Shown here: piece by piece, positions 45,144-54,489 of the stretch | Layout: every line of letters begins with the position of its first letter | How positions within the stretch are numbered: position 1 is the first letter of the stretch | DNA from: a miscellaneous Crenarchaeota group-6 archaeon AD8-1 | Lineage (GTDB): Archaea > Thermoproteota > Bathyarchaeia > Bathyarchaeales > Bathycorpusculaceae | Direction of reading: 5' to 3' | NCBI GenBank assembly: GCA_001273385.1 | Contig: LFWW01000002.1 | Span: 1 to 64,000, forward strand | DNA: 64,000 nucleotides | Made by a program: the position numbers and the translations under genes | Notes under the pieces: generated by a model | Told to the model about the DNA's origin: nothing | What the model saw: the letters and a program-made list of their open reading frames with translations, nothing else | Databases searched by the model: none

Positions 45144-46463
45144 GTGAAGCTAGACTCTATTGCTAAATTGACCAGAACGCATTATTCTAGTGAAATAACT
45201 GAGAAATTAGATGGTAAAAAAGTCACCATTATTGGATGGATTCAGGAGAAGCGAGATCTTGGTGGAATTTTATTTATTATTATGCAAGATAGAGCGGGAA
45301 CCGTACAAATCACTGTTCCTAAAAAGAAAGTTAGCGAACAAGTTTTATCCAAAGCTAATGGGATTCAAAAAAGGTATAGTGTTAGTATTAATGGAACTGT
45401 AAAGAAAACCAAAATTTCGACCAGAGGTGTTGAGGTGATTCCAGATCAAATAAAAGTTCTTGGAACAGCTACTACAAAACTACCTATAGATATTACAGGG
45501 AAGACTCGGGCAAATATGGAATCACGCTTGGATGCAAGATCATTGGATCTTTGCTTAGAAGAGAATGTGGCTATATTTACAATTCAACATTTTGCTCTTG
45601 AAGCGATAAGGAATTTTTTATTTAAAAAAGGATTTTTAGAAGTTCACACTCCAAGAATTATTGGTTCCGCAACTGAGGGTGGAGCTGAGTTATTTGAAGT
45701 AGATTATTTTGGAGAAAAAGCTTTCTTAGCTCAGAGTCCACAATTGTACAAAGAACAATTAGTAATGAGTTTGGAAAAAGTTTTTGAAGTAGGACCTTTT
45801 TTTAGAGCGGAAGATTCACATACAAGAAGACATCTAAGTGAGTTTATCTCTGTTGATATTGAACAAGCTTTCTCTAATGCACAAGGAGTCATGAGTATTC
45901 TTGAACAGCTTATAAAAGAGATTTGCCTGAAAGTAAATGAAAAATGTGGAAGGGAATTAGCTCTACTTGATCATACAGTAAGTATTCCTTCAACACCTTT
46001 TAAGAGTTTAACTTATGATGAAGTATTATCTGATCTAAAAAAAGAGGGAATCGAAATTAATTGGGGAGAAGATTTGCACACTGAAGCTTTAAAGACTCTT
46101 GGAAAAATTTATCCAGAGTTCTATTTCATAACTAAGTGGCCAACTGAATCAAAAGCTTTCTATATAAAACCAATACCTGAAACTCCGGAAAAATGTGAAG
46201 GATTTGATCTTATGTGGAATTGGATTGAACTTGTTTCTGGAGGATCAAGAATTGCTAATAAGGAGCTTTTAATTAAGCGTCTAAAACAAAAAAAATTGAA
46301 TCCTAAAAGCTTTAAGCATCACTTAAAGGCATTTGATTATGGTATGCCGCCTCATGCGGGTTGGGCGATAGGCTTAGAAAGATTAACAATGCTACTTACT
46401 GGAAAAAAGAATATTCGTGAAGTTACGCTTTATCCAAGAGATAGAATGAGGTTAACTCCTTAA
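45144..46463 (+). CDS. aspS: Aspartyl-tRNA synthetase, archaeal type
   Basis: 439 residues, class IIb. N-terminal OB-fold anticodon domain (GWIQEKRDLGG near 31), motif 2 FRAEDSHTRRHLSEF near 230 and motif 3 GWAIGLERLTML near 412. Size and lack of the bacterial GAD insert mark the archaeal form. Whether it also charges tRNA-Asn cannot be decided from what I see; the anticodon-domain position that is often Trp or His in studied enzymes appears as Gln in GWIQE. Start is GTG with AAGGAG nine to ten bases upstream. Confidence 0.93.
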   Translation: MKLDSIAKLTRTHYSSEITEKLDGKKVTIIGWIQEKRDLGGILFIIMQDRAGTVQITVPKKKVSEQVLSKANGIQKRYSVSINGTVKKTKISTRGVEVIPDQIKVLGTATTKLPIDITGKTRANMESRLDARSLDLCLEENVAIFTIQHFALEAIRNFLFKKGFLEVHTPRIIGSATEGGAELFEVDYFGEKAFLAQSPQLYKEQLVMSLEKVFEVGPFFRAEDSHTRRHLSEFISVDIEQAFSNAQGVMSILEQLIKEICLKVNEKCGRELALLDHTVSIPSTPFKSLTYDEVLSDLKKEGIEINWGEDLHTEALKTLGKIYPEFYFITKWPTESKAFYIKPIPETPEKCEGFDLMWNWIELVSGGSRIANKELLIKRLKQKKLNPKSFKHHLKAFDYGMPPHAGWAIGLERLTMLLTGKKNIREVTLYPRDRMRLTP

Positions 46464-46580
46464 TTCATAATAATACTCCTAGAAATTGAAACGAATTAAA
46501 GTTCTCGATTTTTTCTCTAGAAGATGGTTTCAGAAGAGATTTAATAATGATAATTTGATATAGTAGGGAAGAGATTAATT

Positions 46581-47012
46581 GTGAAAAAAAATCTTATTTT
46601 AATTGTTTTATTAGCTTTGCTAATTGCTAGTATAATTAATTTATCATTTACAAATGCAATGGATTCCTTAGAATTTGGTAAAAGCCAAAAAGAAGTTGTG
46701 AAAAAAGTCCAAGGAGAGACCTTTATTGTTGAGATTGAATTTAAAAATGTTGGAAAAACTGAGGGTCAATGGAATGTGAATATTGTTTTTGAGGGAGATG
46801 AATGGATTCAAAAAGGAAATTCACAAAGTTTAGAACTTGAACCTAATGAGAGAAAAACTTTAATTTGGACAGGAATTGTACCGCCTGATGCTCCATTAAA
46901 TTCAATAGCTCGCCTCGTAGTTTATTATGGAGATTCTTTTGAAGCATTAAATTGGTGGATTCACGTATTACCTGGAGCAGAATTAGCAATAAAATCAAGT
47001 TGTGTAAAATAA
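46581..47012 (+). CDS. Secreted beta-sandwich (CARDB/NEW3-like) protein
   Basis: 143 residues. Signal peptide or N-terminal anchor (residues 4-24), then one Ig-like beta domain with FIVEIEFKNVGKTEGQWNV and LELEPNERKTLIWTG, the pattern of CARDB/NEW3 domains that often bind cell-surface ligands. No enzyme motif. Start is GTG. Role unknown; probably attached to the outside of the membrane. Confidence 0.55.
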   Translation: MKKNLILIVLLALLIASIINLSFTNAMDSLEFGKSQKEVVKKVQGETFIVEIEFKNVGKTEGQWNVNIVFEGDEWIQKGNSQSLELEPNERKTLIWTGIVPPDAPLNSIARLVVYYGDSFEALNWWIHVLPGAELAIKSSCVK

Positions 47013-47221
47013 CATAGCGAATAATAAGTTATTTTTAATAAATGCGATGTCAAATCTCAATAAGCCTAAGACTAATCCTAAAGAATAATTATTTCTTATT
47101 TTTTTAACTAAAAAACATTATTTTATTGTTATAGTTGATCCACTATTTTTGAAAATCTTGAGACAAATAGTAATGCTGATAAAGGAAAAAACCTATTTAC
47201 AGAAGAAATAGAAGGAGCCTG

Positions 47222-48253
47222 ATGAATATGGCTAAAATCTACAATGTCGCAATACTAAAAGGTGACGGAATAGGGCCAGAAGTTACTAATTCAACTATAA
47301 AAGTATTGAATGCTTTGCTAGAAAAAACTGATTTTAAAATAAAATATGAATATGGAGAGGCAGGATTTTATTGTATAGAAAAATATGGAACAAATCTACC
47401 TGAGCAAACGATATCCTTACTTAGAAGGACGGATGCCTGTCTCAAAGGTCCTATGACAACACCTCAAACACCTGGAGCACCAGTCAGTGCTGCTGTTCAA
47501 ATAAGAAAAATGTTTGATCTATTTGCTAATGTAAGACCTTGTCGCTCATTCCCTAACGTAGAGGCGCTGAAACCGAATATTGATTTGATAGTTGTTCGAG
47601 AAAACACTGAAGGAATGTATTCAGGAATTGAATATGAATTATCTCCAGAAGTTGGTATAGCACTAAGAATAATTACAAGGAAAGCTTCCCTAAAAGTTGT
47701 TGAATATGCATTTAAACTGGCATCCAAAAGAAAAAAGCATCTAACAATTGTGCATAAAGGAAATATCTTGAGAATAACCGCAAAAATATTTAAAGATGCA
47801 GTAAAGTCACTAGAACCCAAATATCCTGAAGTTAAAGTTGATGAAGCACATATTGATGCTATGGCAATGCAACTGATTAAAAAACCTGAAAGTTTTGATG
47901 TGATAGTAACAACGAACTTGTTTGGTGATGTAATATCTGATGAAGCAGCTCAAGTTACAGGTAGTTTAGGTTTAGCAGCAGGAGCTAATATTGGATATAA
48001 TTATGGTATGTTTGAACCTGTGCATGGTTCTGCTCCAAAATATACGGGGAAAAATATAGTGAATCCAATAGCAACTATAATGGCTGCAGCATTAATGCTT
48101 GACTATTTAGGTGAGATGAAGGCAGCAATCAAAATTGAAAATGCAGTTATCAATGTATTAAATGAAGGAAAAGTCAGAACAAAAGATTTAGGGGGCTCAT
48201 CAACAACTAGTGAAATAAGTGAAGAAATTTCCAAAAAGATTAGAAGCCTTTAA
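47222..48253 (+). CDS. Isocitrate/isopropylmalate dehydrogenase family enzyme
   Basis: 343 residues, beta-decarboxylating dehydrogenase. GDGIGPE near the N-terminus, IRKMFDLFANVRPCRS near 97-112, VRENTEGMYSGIEYE near 123-138, DAMAMQL and HGSAPKYTGKN near 264. The Lys-Tyr after HGSAP corresponds to the NADP-selecting residues of E. coli isocitrate dehydrogenase. ENTEGxYSGIE favours isocitrate or homoisocitrate over isopropylmalate, but specificity is not certain. Either of two ATGs (47222, 47228) fits the AAGGAG upstream. Confidence 0.8.
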   Translation: MNMAKIYNVAILKGDGIGPEVTNSTIKVLNALLEKTDFKIKYEYGEAGFYCIEKYGTNLPEQTISLLRRTDACLKGPMTTPQTPGAPVSAAVQIRKMFDLFANVRPCRSFPNVEALKPNIDLIVVRENTEGMYSGIEYELSPEVGIALRIITRKASLKVVEYAFKLASKRKKHLTIVHKGNILRITAKIFKDAVKSLEPKYPEVKVDEAHIDAMAMQLIKKPESFDVIVTTNLFGDVISDEAAQVTGSLGLAAGANIGYNYGMFEPVHGSAPKYTGKNIVNPIATIMAAALMLDYLGEMKAAIKIENAVINVLNEGKVRTKDLGGSSTTSEISEEISKKIRSL

Positions 48254-48271
48254 AGCAATAATTATTAGTTT

Positions 48272-49114
48272 TTATTTTTCTGAAAAAACATCAACAAAAG
48301 TATAAGGTGTTATTTGAAGTTCTATTGAATTATCCGAAGTTAAGGTAACTTTTGCATTTATTAACTTCAATTTAAGGTCTTTTTTAACCAAATTTTCCAT
48401 TTTCTCAGCTAGCTCATTCCAAACAATTACAGATATTTCACCTGTTTCATCAAATAAAGTAAATGATAAAATAAAGCCTTCACTTGTGTCATTTCGAATA
48501 AATTTTCTCATCGGAAAAACTTGTTTTACAGTTCCAATCAGGTGAACTTCAGAGATAGATGAAGTTATCTCATTAATTTTTTTAGAAAATTTTTGAATAT
48601 CAGGATAATTTTCAGGATTAATATTTTTCAGAATTTTAATTTCACCATTCCTTCCAACGTGTAATTCTGTTTTACCTTGAGGATCATCACGTGTATATCC
48701 TTGAGAAATTAACACAATTTTCCCTGGAATTAGTTTAATAGAATTAATGTATTCTGTTTTCTCATTCCATAGAATAACTCTAATCACTGAAGTCTTGTCA
48801 GATATAATCAAACTTGCTAGTTTACCTGGAGTTTCTCCATTAAAGAATTTAACAGGATAAACAGCAATGATGCGTCCTTTTACTGAAACATTGTATAATC
48901 CAGAAATTAAATCAGAAAGTAATAAATCTCCACAAAAAGTTGTTATATTATTAGTTTTAATACCATATTTAGCTCCAATCAAACGTAAAAGAGTTTTTTC
49001 GTCAAGCAGATTTCCAGTTTTTTGTTTTTCAGTCATCAATTCAGTTAATATTTCATCTCGGGTCAATTCTGAGTTTTTTGAAAGAATATCATCAATAATT
49101 TGCTGATTTTTCAT
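48272..49114 (-). CDS. RPA-like single-stranded DNA-binding protein with OB folds
   Basis: About 280 residues. Two OB-fold domains are visible: one around 70-160 (YNVSVKGRIIAVYPVK, then ASLIISDKTSVIRVILWN) and one around 190-275 (SEVHLIGTVKQVFP, then LFDETGEISVIVWNE). Both have the characteristic D-(K/E)-T-(G/S) turn and IxVILWN strand of archaeal RPA. The N-terminal helical region is of unknown role. ATG 49114 is preferred over TTG 49126, though neither has a clear ribosome site. Convergent with the dehydrogenase. Confidence 0.75.
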   Translation of the reverse strand: MKNQQIIDDILSKNSELTRDEILTELMTEKQKTGNLLDEKTLLRLIGAKYGIKTNNITTFCGDLLLSDLISGLYNVSVKGRIIAVYPVKFFNGETPGKLASLIISDKTSVIRVILWNEKTEYINSIKLIPGKIVLISQGYTRDDPQGKTELHVGRNGEIKILKNINPENYPDIQKFSKKINEITSSISEVHLIGTVKQVFPMRKFIRNDTSEGFILSFTLFDETGEISVIVWNELAEKMENLVKKDLKLKLINAKVTLTSDNSIELQITPYTFVDVFSEK

Positions 49115-49177
49115 TTCGTTAATCAAAACGATTAAAAGACAGGATTTTCTATCAGGTTTATGTTTTCTATTAAGAAA

Positions 49178-49306
49178 TCATTGTTTCTTATTTTTTTTCT
49201 CATCATCTTTTCCGTAATAAGAGTACAAGAAAATGAGGGCTAAAGCAACAAATGTTAATCCCATAATTAAATATTCCAATGTTAGGAAATATGCGCTTAA
49301 ATCCAT
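49178..49306 (-). CDS. Very small single-span membrane protein (42 residues)
   Basis: ATG at 49306 opens a 42-residue frame: a hydrophobic helix (about residues 7-31, LTLEYLIMGLTFVALALIF) followed by a charged tail KDDEKKNKKQ, the plan of a genuine small membrane protein. AGGTTGATC, resembling the anti-SD complement, lies three bases before the ATG. Set between two genes on the same strand. Function unknown. Confidence 0.5.
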   Translation of the reverse strand: MDLSAYFLTLEYLIMGLTFVALALIFLYSYYGKDDEKKNKKQ

Positions 49307-49346
49307 TAAGATCAACCTTTTATTTTATTCAATAGAATATTAATAT

Positions 49347-49757
49347 TTAAGCAGTAGCTTTTTTCCATTCATTCATCAAAGAATCATAAAGATTAATTGT
49401 TTCTTCTATATCATCATACCATCCAAGATAAAAAGCAATCTTTTGAGCAATGAGATGATAACATAAATGCACTTTTCTATCTAAAACACGGAAATAGAAG
49501 TCGTCACAAGTACAAAAATCAGCCTCTGGAATCACCAGATAATCTCTTTCACGCCCTATCACTACCCAAACAGTTTTAGATCCAGGTTTGAAGTTATATT
49601 TCTTTACACGATTGTTTCTAAGAGTATCAAGCGCTTTAGTAAATCGTTGTCCGAAAATAGTATGTAATTCATTTAGATTTTTTCCAGATAGTTTTCCATC
49701 CGCCTTTACTTTTTGACAAATTACTAGAAGCTTTTCGATCTCTGAGTCTTCACTCAT
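49347..49757 (-). CDS. SWIM zinc-finger protein
   Basis: 136 residues. The C-terminal half has the SWIM signature Cys82-x-Cys84 (FCTCDDFYFR) and Cys99-x-His101 (LCYHLIAQKI). SWIM fingers bind DNA or protein and often accompany recombination or ATPase proteins; in archaea, small stand-alone SWIM proteins act with RadA paralogs. No such partner is adjacent; an RPA-like gene lies downstream on the same strand, which is compatible with DNA repair. Confidence 0.75.
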   Translation of the reverse strand: MSEDSEIEKLLVICQKVKADGKLSGKNLNELHTIFGQRFTKALDTLRNNRVKKYNFKPGSKTVWVVIGRERDYLVIPEADFCTCDDFYFRVLDRKVHLCYHLIAQKIAFYLGWYDDIEETINLYDSLMNEWKKATA

Positions 49758-49804
49758 TTAAACACCAAATAGCTAAACATCAATCAAATAATAAATAAAA
49801 AAAA

Positions 49805-50404
49805 TTATTTTATATCGATCGGTTCACCCTCAGGAGTTTTTCTTGGTTCAGCTTTGGGTAAAACTACTTCTAGGACACCGTTTTTATATGTCGATTTTGC
49901 CTCTTTCACTCTAACTTTTGTTTGTAATTCAACTTCTTTATAGTATTTTGATCTAGCAGTTTTTACAGATATCGTTATACTATCTTCGGTTCCATATAAT
50001 TTAATATCACTCTTGTCTACTCCAGGTAATTCCACAACAACCCTAACTTCACCATCAGTTTCAACAACATCTACAAGAGGTTCTCTTTCTTTTTTTATTT
50101 GAGGACCTCCAAGACTTTTTTTAATATTTCCAAATTGCCGGACTTCTGGTTTACCATCAGGTCCAATTTTCATACTGTAACCATACACAAAAGGACCCCA
50201 TTCTTTCACTGTACTTCCATCAGGAAGCTTTCTTTCTTTAGCATAATCCTTAGGAATATTTTTAGTGAAACTTTTGAATTGTTCTTCCAAAATTTTCTCC
50301 ATTTCTTCAAACATTCTATCAATATCTCCAAAAAAAGGATCTCTTGACATTCTTTTTTTTCTCCTATTAAACCAATCTGGATACTCTCCATTGCCCGATG
50401 ACAT
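49805..50404 (-). CDS. Hsp20 small heat-shock protein
   Basis: 199 residues. The alpha-crystallin domain spans about 100-190 (PLVDVVETDGEVRVVVELPGVDKSDI, split at Pro-Gly-Val, then ITISVKTARSKYYKEVEL and YKNGVLEVVLPK). An N-terminal extension of about 95 residues is Phe- and Met-rich in places (GDIDRMFEEMEKILEEQFK), which favours oligomerisation. ATP-independent chaperone in the cytoplasm. Confidence 0.9.
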   Translation of the reverse strand: MSSGNGEYPDWFNRRKKRMSRDPFFGDIDRMFEEMEKILEEQFKSFTKNIPKDYAKERKLPDGSTVKEWGPFVYGYSMKIGPDGKPEVRQFGNIKKSLGGPQIKKEREPLVDVVETDGEVRVVVELPGVDKSDIKLYGTEDSITISVKTARSKYYKEVELQTKVRVKEAKSTYKNGVLEVVLPKAEPRKTPEGEPIDIK

Positions 50405-50527
50405 AATTTTACACCACTAGAAAACTTAAATAATGATTTGTATAAATTTTTTGTTCGTGATAGATGAAATATTTTTAATCGAAATAATAGATGAAGGGAA
50501 AAAGAACATAATAAACTAAGAATGTAA

Positions 50528-51352
50528 TTATTTTTTTAATAAATTTAGAATTCTTTCATTTATTTTAGTATTTCCGGAAGCAATGAAATTTATTCGTTTT
50601 TTGGGATCTAGTTTTGCCTCTAAGGGAATATTCTCTAAATTTGTTAATAGTCCACCTGATTCTTTTAATAAAAGATAACTAGCAGCCAAATCAGTTGTTC
50701 TAAGTTTCCCACGAATATCCACAAAGGCTTCTATTTTTCCATCTGCAACATAACAAATCTCCAAAGCATTAGCACCTAAATGTCTGATGTGCTTGATTTC
50801 CGTAAGTAAATTTATGATTTTTGGAATGAAATCATTATTCTTAGCATCATTCAAATCTAAGCCGATTACCGCATCTTCAAAATTACTACAATTTGAAGGC
50901 GTAATTTTTTTTCCATTACAATAAGCGCCTAGATCTTTTTCAGCAAAATAGGTGTTGTTGTGAACAAAATCAATAACCATACCAACATTAACGCTTGAAA
51001 GCATTGGTTTTGTTGAGATAGCAATAGAAGAGCAATAAAAAGGTATTTCATGAACTAAGTTTGTGGTTCCATCTATGGGATCTATAGTCACATAAAAATG
51101 TTGAGATTTGCCTTCAAATTTTTTTGTTCCAGATTCTTCGCTTATCATAGTAAATGTAATTTCATGATCCATAAAAGTTTTGATAATAGCCCTTTCCGCA
51201 GCAAGATCTACTAATTTTATTGAATCACCTCCAGCACCTTTTCCTAAGTCTGGTTGTAATTCAAAAGAAGTTTTAATGTAAGGAGAAATATTACTCCAAA
51301 TTTTTTCTTTGCATTTGCTAAAAATTTTTAGCCAATTAATATCTTCTGACAA
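50528..51352 (-). CDS. Inositol-monophosphatase family phosphatase
   Basis: 274 residues from the TTG start at 51352, selected because GGAGAGGGG stands just upstream and the length then matches the family. Metal-binding motifs: GGDSIKLVDLAAE near 46, ISEESGTK near 71, DPIDGTTN near 91-98, and the C-terminal TTDLAASYLLLKESGG. In archaea such enzymes act as inositol monophosphatase and fructose-1,6-bisphosphatase, and a branch serves as histidinol-phosphatase. The histidine operon here lacks a recognisable histidinol-phosphatase, so that role is possible. Substrate undetermined. Confidence 0.85.
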   Translation of the reverse strand: MSEDINWLKIFSKCKEKIWSNISPYIKTSFELQPDLGKGAGGDSIKLVDLAAERAIIKTFMDHEITFTMISEESGTKKFEGKSQHFYVTIDPIDGTTNLVHEIPFYCSSIAISTKPMLSSVNVGMVIDFVHNNTYFAEKDLGAYCNGKKITPSNCSNFEDAVIGLDLNDAKNNDFIPKIINLLTEIKHIRHLGANALEICYVADGKIEAFVDIRGKLRTTDLAASYLLLKESGGLLTNLENIPLEAKLDPKKRINFIASGNTKINERILNLLKK

Positions 51353-51530
51353 ATGAATCCCCTCTCCACAATTGCTACTCGTTCCAGTAAGATAAATATA
51401 GGATTGGAAATTCAAAGCTTTTTAGGTGCTATTAACCTATCGCAAGAAGATTGATAGTTATTATTTAGAGACATAAGTTGTAGTTCATAAAGAATAAATC
51501 AAATTCTCTGCGAAATAAATATGACAAACA

Positions 51531-51701
51531 ATGGCTTCCAAAAAAAATATCCCATGTTCCAGTTGCAGTTACTGGAAAAGAGAGGCAAAAAATTTTTCGT
51601 GTAATCCTAGTCAATGCAAAATACTCTCAGAGTGGTTGTTAAATGCTAAAGATCAGATCGAATTTGAGGTTAGACAAAGAGAAATAAATTATGTTGTTTA
51701 A
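51531..51701 (+). CDS. Small cysteine-containing protein (56 residues)
   Basis: ATG at 51531 opens a frame containing PCSSCSYWKREAKNFSCNPS followed by QCKILSEWLL. Four Cys in CxxC...CxxxxC spacing suggest zinc or Fe-S binding, and the amphipathic C-terminal helix looks genuine. Similar tiny proteins occur in archaeal genomes, to my memory, but no function is known. It stands alone between converging operons. Confidence 0.5.
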   Translation: MASKKNIPCSSCSYWKREAKNFSCNPSQCKILSEWLLNAKDQIEFEVRQREINYVV

Positions 51702-51830
51702 GAAGAGAAGATAAAAAAAAAGTCAAATTAAAGCATTTTGATAAGAAGGTTTTTTTCGATTTAAAATGTAAATTTGGATTTTTTACTAGTTAATTTTTCC
51801 TTAATTAAGGGGATTTATTAAAATTTCAGT

Positions 51831-53255
51831 TTAGGGTTGCCATTTGTCTTGAAGATATTTTGGTATTTCAGATGAGTCACGGGGCCCAACTTGGACTTTC
51901 CAGCCGCTAAGTTCTTCAATTTCTCCGCTTATTCTTGATGCTTTGCCAGGAATAATAATTTTTTTATGTTTAACTTTTGTTTCAATCCCTGTTTCTTTTA
52001 TTGCCTCTGCAACTGTCTCTGCAGTTAGTTTTCTTCCTGCTACTCCACTATCTACAGCTGACCCTTCAGTATCGACAACAATTAGGTAAGCATTAAGTTT
52101 AGAATTTTCAATATCAGAGGCTACAGTATAATATGTTAAAGCAAAATTTGTTGTAAAAAATACTGGAGAATTCTCATCAGGATTTCCAAATTCTTTTAGA
52201 CCTGCTTCTACTGCTACAGGTTTTCGAGGATCAGTGTATATGTTTTGTCTTAGAACTGCAATTGGAAGAAGAGACCAGCCATCAATCCCATGAATTATTA
52301 TTATATCAGCAAAGCGAATAATCAAACTGGAAGCTATGTATGCTTCTCGCCATTTTATGAGTTCATCTGCAGTAGACCCTTGTTCATTCCAAACAACCAT
52401 AGGAATTCCTAATAGGGGAAATCCAGCTAATTCTTCACCATTTTTAGTTGCTGCCCTACGCAGCATGGTAAAGTTATTTAAGGTATCTGTTAAACCTTCA
52501 TTTGCAAAAGTTCCTGGATCAAGAACTAGATCCTCCACACCATATGCTAATAATGTTTTAGTTAAGGAAAATAACGTGCTTAGATTATTAGGAGCAGAAA
52601 CAACTAATGGACAATTATACATTAAAGATAGTTCAGCCATGGATTTCCAGTTTTCTGTTGTTGCTGAGTAAATTAAAGATTTATGTTTAGGAGCAGCCAT
52701 TAAACCAGCTTCAATAATATTGGGATTTAAAGAGCAAAGGATTAATGGTAATTTTGTGTTATGGATTATTTTTTTGACAACAGATTTAAATTTTTCAGGA
52801 TCGTTTGATGTTGATCGTACTGCTATCATATCAAGTTTTAATGTATATCCTATGTATTCATAATTCCAATTTTGAGTTTTATTAATACGATTCATCAGTT
52901 CTTCTTCAGACATATCATCTGTGACATCAAGAGCAATAGCTGTTGGATTAAAATAAGTGAATTCGTGACGGTACATAACAAGTTTTCCGCCAAGATTTAC
53001 TGCTTTTTCTCCTATACCGACCACGACTTCTTTAACTGGAGGTTTGAGCATTTCTTTGAGTTGATTATAAGCTTTGGAGTGTTTTTCTTCTAAAAGAGGT
53101 AAACATTGGTCAATTTGAGCTTCACGATTAACGATTTTTGTTGCAAAAGCCATGCAATTTTCTTCACCGCATTCTTTGCAATTTGTTTTGGGCAGAAGCT
53201 TATAAACATCTATTGGGCTTAGTTCTTTTTTTGAAGCTTTGTTTTTTTGGCTCAT
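51831..53255 (-). CDS. cdhE: CODH/ACS gamma subunit, corrinoid iron-sulfur protein large subunit
   Basis: 474 residues. The N-terminal 4Fe-4S motif TNCKECGEENCMAFATKI begins near residue 24 and is followed by a TIM barrel and a C-terminal cobalamin-binding domain (from about 350; VVDTEGSAVDSGVAGRKL). With CdhD it forms the corrinoid protein carrying the methyl group to the A-cluster. It is the last gene of the cdh operon and lies five bases after cdhD. Confidence 0.93.
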   Translation of the reverse strand: MSQKNKASKKELSPIDVYKLLPKTNCKECGEENCMAFATKIVNREAQIDQCLPLLEEKHSKAYNQLKEMLKPPVKEVVVGIGEKAVNLGGKLVMYRHEFTYFNPTAIALDVTDDMSEEELMNRINKTQNWNYEYIGYTLKLDMIAVRSTSNDPEKFKSVVKKIIHNTKLPLILCSLNPNIIEAGLMAAPKHKSLIYSATTENWKSMAELSLMYNCPLVVSAPNNLSTLFSLTKTLLAYGVEDLVLDPGTFANEGLTDTLNNFTMLRRAATKNGEELAGFPLLGIPMVVWNEQGSTADELIKWREAYIASSLIIRFADIIIIHGIDGWSLLPIAVLRQNIYTDPRKPVAVEAGLKEFGNPDENSPVFFTTNFALTYYTVASDIENSKLNAYLIVVDTEGSAVDSGVAGRKLTAETVAEAIKETGIETKVKHKKIIIPGKASRISGEIEELSGWKVQVGPRDSSEIPKYLQDKWQP

Positions 53256-53259
53256 ATGT

Positions 53260-54489
53260 TCACCTCGAAGATTTTATTGAAATCCAATCCAGATATTTTT
53301 CCGCATTGACTTTCTTTCCATGTGTGAGATTATTAATTATGTCTTTTAGAGTTTTTACTGCTGCAGGATGCATCATCATGAACAGATCCACTCCAGCTAA
53401 CAAAAGTGTCAAGGCTGTAGTTAATTCCCATAATGGGCCTCTTAGTTCACGTGGTTCCCATTCTTCAGACATTTTTAACCAAGCTTCACGAGCTGCCCAA
53501 GCGTTTGTGGTTCCAGAAGACATTGGGTGTGCCAATTCAGTATCACCCATTAAACCTCCAAGTCTGGCACGTTCCATGTTTGTGAAAGCGTAATCTAAAC
53601 CATATCCAAGAGCAGCTGTAGTTAAGTCCATAATAATGTCTTTTTTATCTAGAAAATCGTACATTCTTCTATTCAGTTCTCTTGCTAGGTTAAGATCCAT
53701 GGGTGTAAAGGATAAAGCTGCATGTCCACCTTTATTTATGAATTTTGCACATCTTTCCACATCCATATCTTGAGTTATTGAGCTAATTAGAAAGCGTTCT
53801 CCAGCGAATGTTTGCGAGACTTCCTCAAAAACATCTGCATCTTTTATCGGATCACCACATCCCCCAATAACTAATGGAACATCAACAGCTTGAGCTATTT
53901 CTTCAACTGTTTTAACAGCAGCTTTTGGAGTAGCGTCTTTAAGCAATGGATCTATGCTGATTAAGTGAATTGTAACCATATCAGCTCCAAATTTATTAAC
54001 TGCAAGCTCAGCCCACGCAGCTGGATCATCAACAACTTCTTTAACATGCATTTTTACTGCCTTTGATAATGGAACTTTCATATCAAAAACATCTAAAGTA
54101 AGTATAGGAGGATTGTTAAGTTTGCTCTCAAAGCTATAAAAAGCTGGAGACGTCTCTCCTCCTACGATAAGAGACCTACCTCGGCTTCCACCCTCACTCT
54201 TAGTAGCCCCTAATTGAACTTCAACTATTTTTCCAGAATAAGAGTTAATTGGCGCATGAAATTCTGTTTTTAGTATGTTTGATGGCTTTACTTTTAGACC
54301 TTTTTTTATCATTTTAGGAAGAATTCTTCTCGCCATTCCAGGTTCGAATCTAAGTTCCAGTTCTCCAACTTCTAATTCGAAATCTTCAATTTCAATTTCT
54401 TGGAACTTAGCCAGTAATTTCATTATATCAGGATCAAGTGAGATTCCAGAATTATCCTCTTTGGTTTTATGATGAGGCATGAATTTCAC
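53260..54489 (-). CDS. cdhD: CODH/ACS delta subunit
   Basis: 409 residues. TIM-barrel small subunit of the corrinoid iron-sulfur protein. Conserved LGATKSEGGSRGRSLIVGGE near 105, PLVIGGCGDPIKDADV near 212 and DLTTAALGYGLDY near 295. It partners CdhE in transferring methyl groups from the pterin to acetyl-CoA synthase. The start overlaps the cdhC stop by one base. Confidence 0.93.
   Translation of the reverse strand: MKFMPHHKTKEDNSGISLDPDIMKLLAKFQEIEIEDFELEVGELELRFEPGMARRILPKMIKKGLKVKPSNILKTEFHAPINSYSGKIVEVQLGATKSEGGSRGRSLIVGGETSPAFYSFESKLNNPPILTLDVFDMKVPLSKAVKMHVKEVVDDPAAWAELAVNKFGADMVTIHLISIDPLLKDATPKAAVKTVEEIAQAVDVPLVIGGCGDPIKDADVFEEVSQTFAGERFLISSITQDMDVERCAKFINKGGHAALSFTPMDLNLARELNRRMYDFLDKKDIIMDLTTAALGYGLDYAFTNMERARLGGLMGDTELAHPMSSGTTNAWAAREAWLKMSEEWEPRELRGPLWELTTALTLLLAGVDLFMMMHPAAVKTLKDIINNLTHGKKVNAEKYLDWISIKSSR

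Noticed and set aside
51800-51815. Palindrome CCTTAATTAAGG downstream of cdhE
   Set aside because: Perfect palindrome but no loop and no clear T run on the transcribed strand; could be chance in AT-rich DNA, so not called a terminator or operator.
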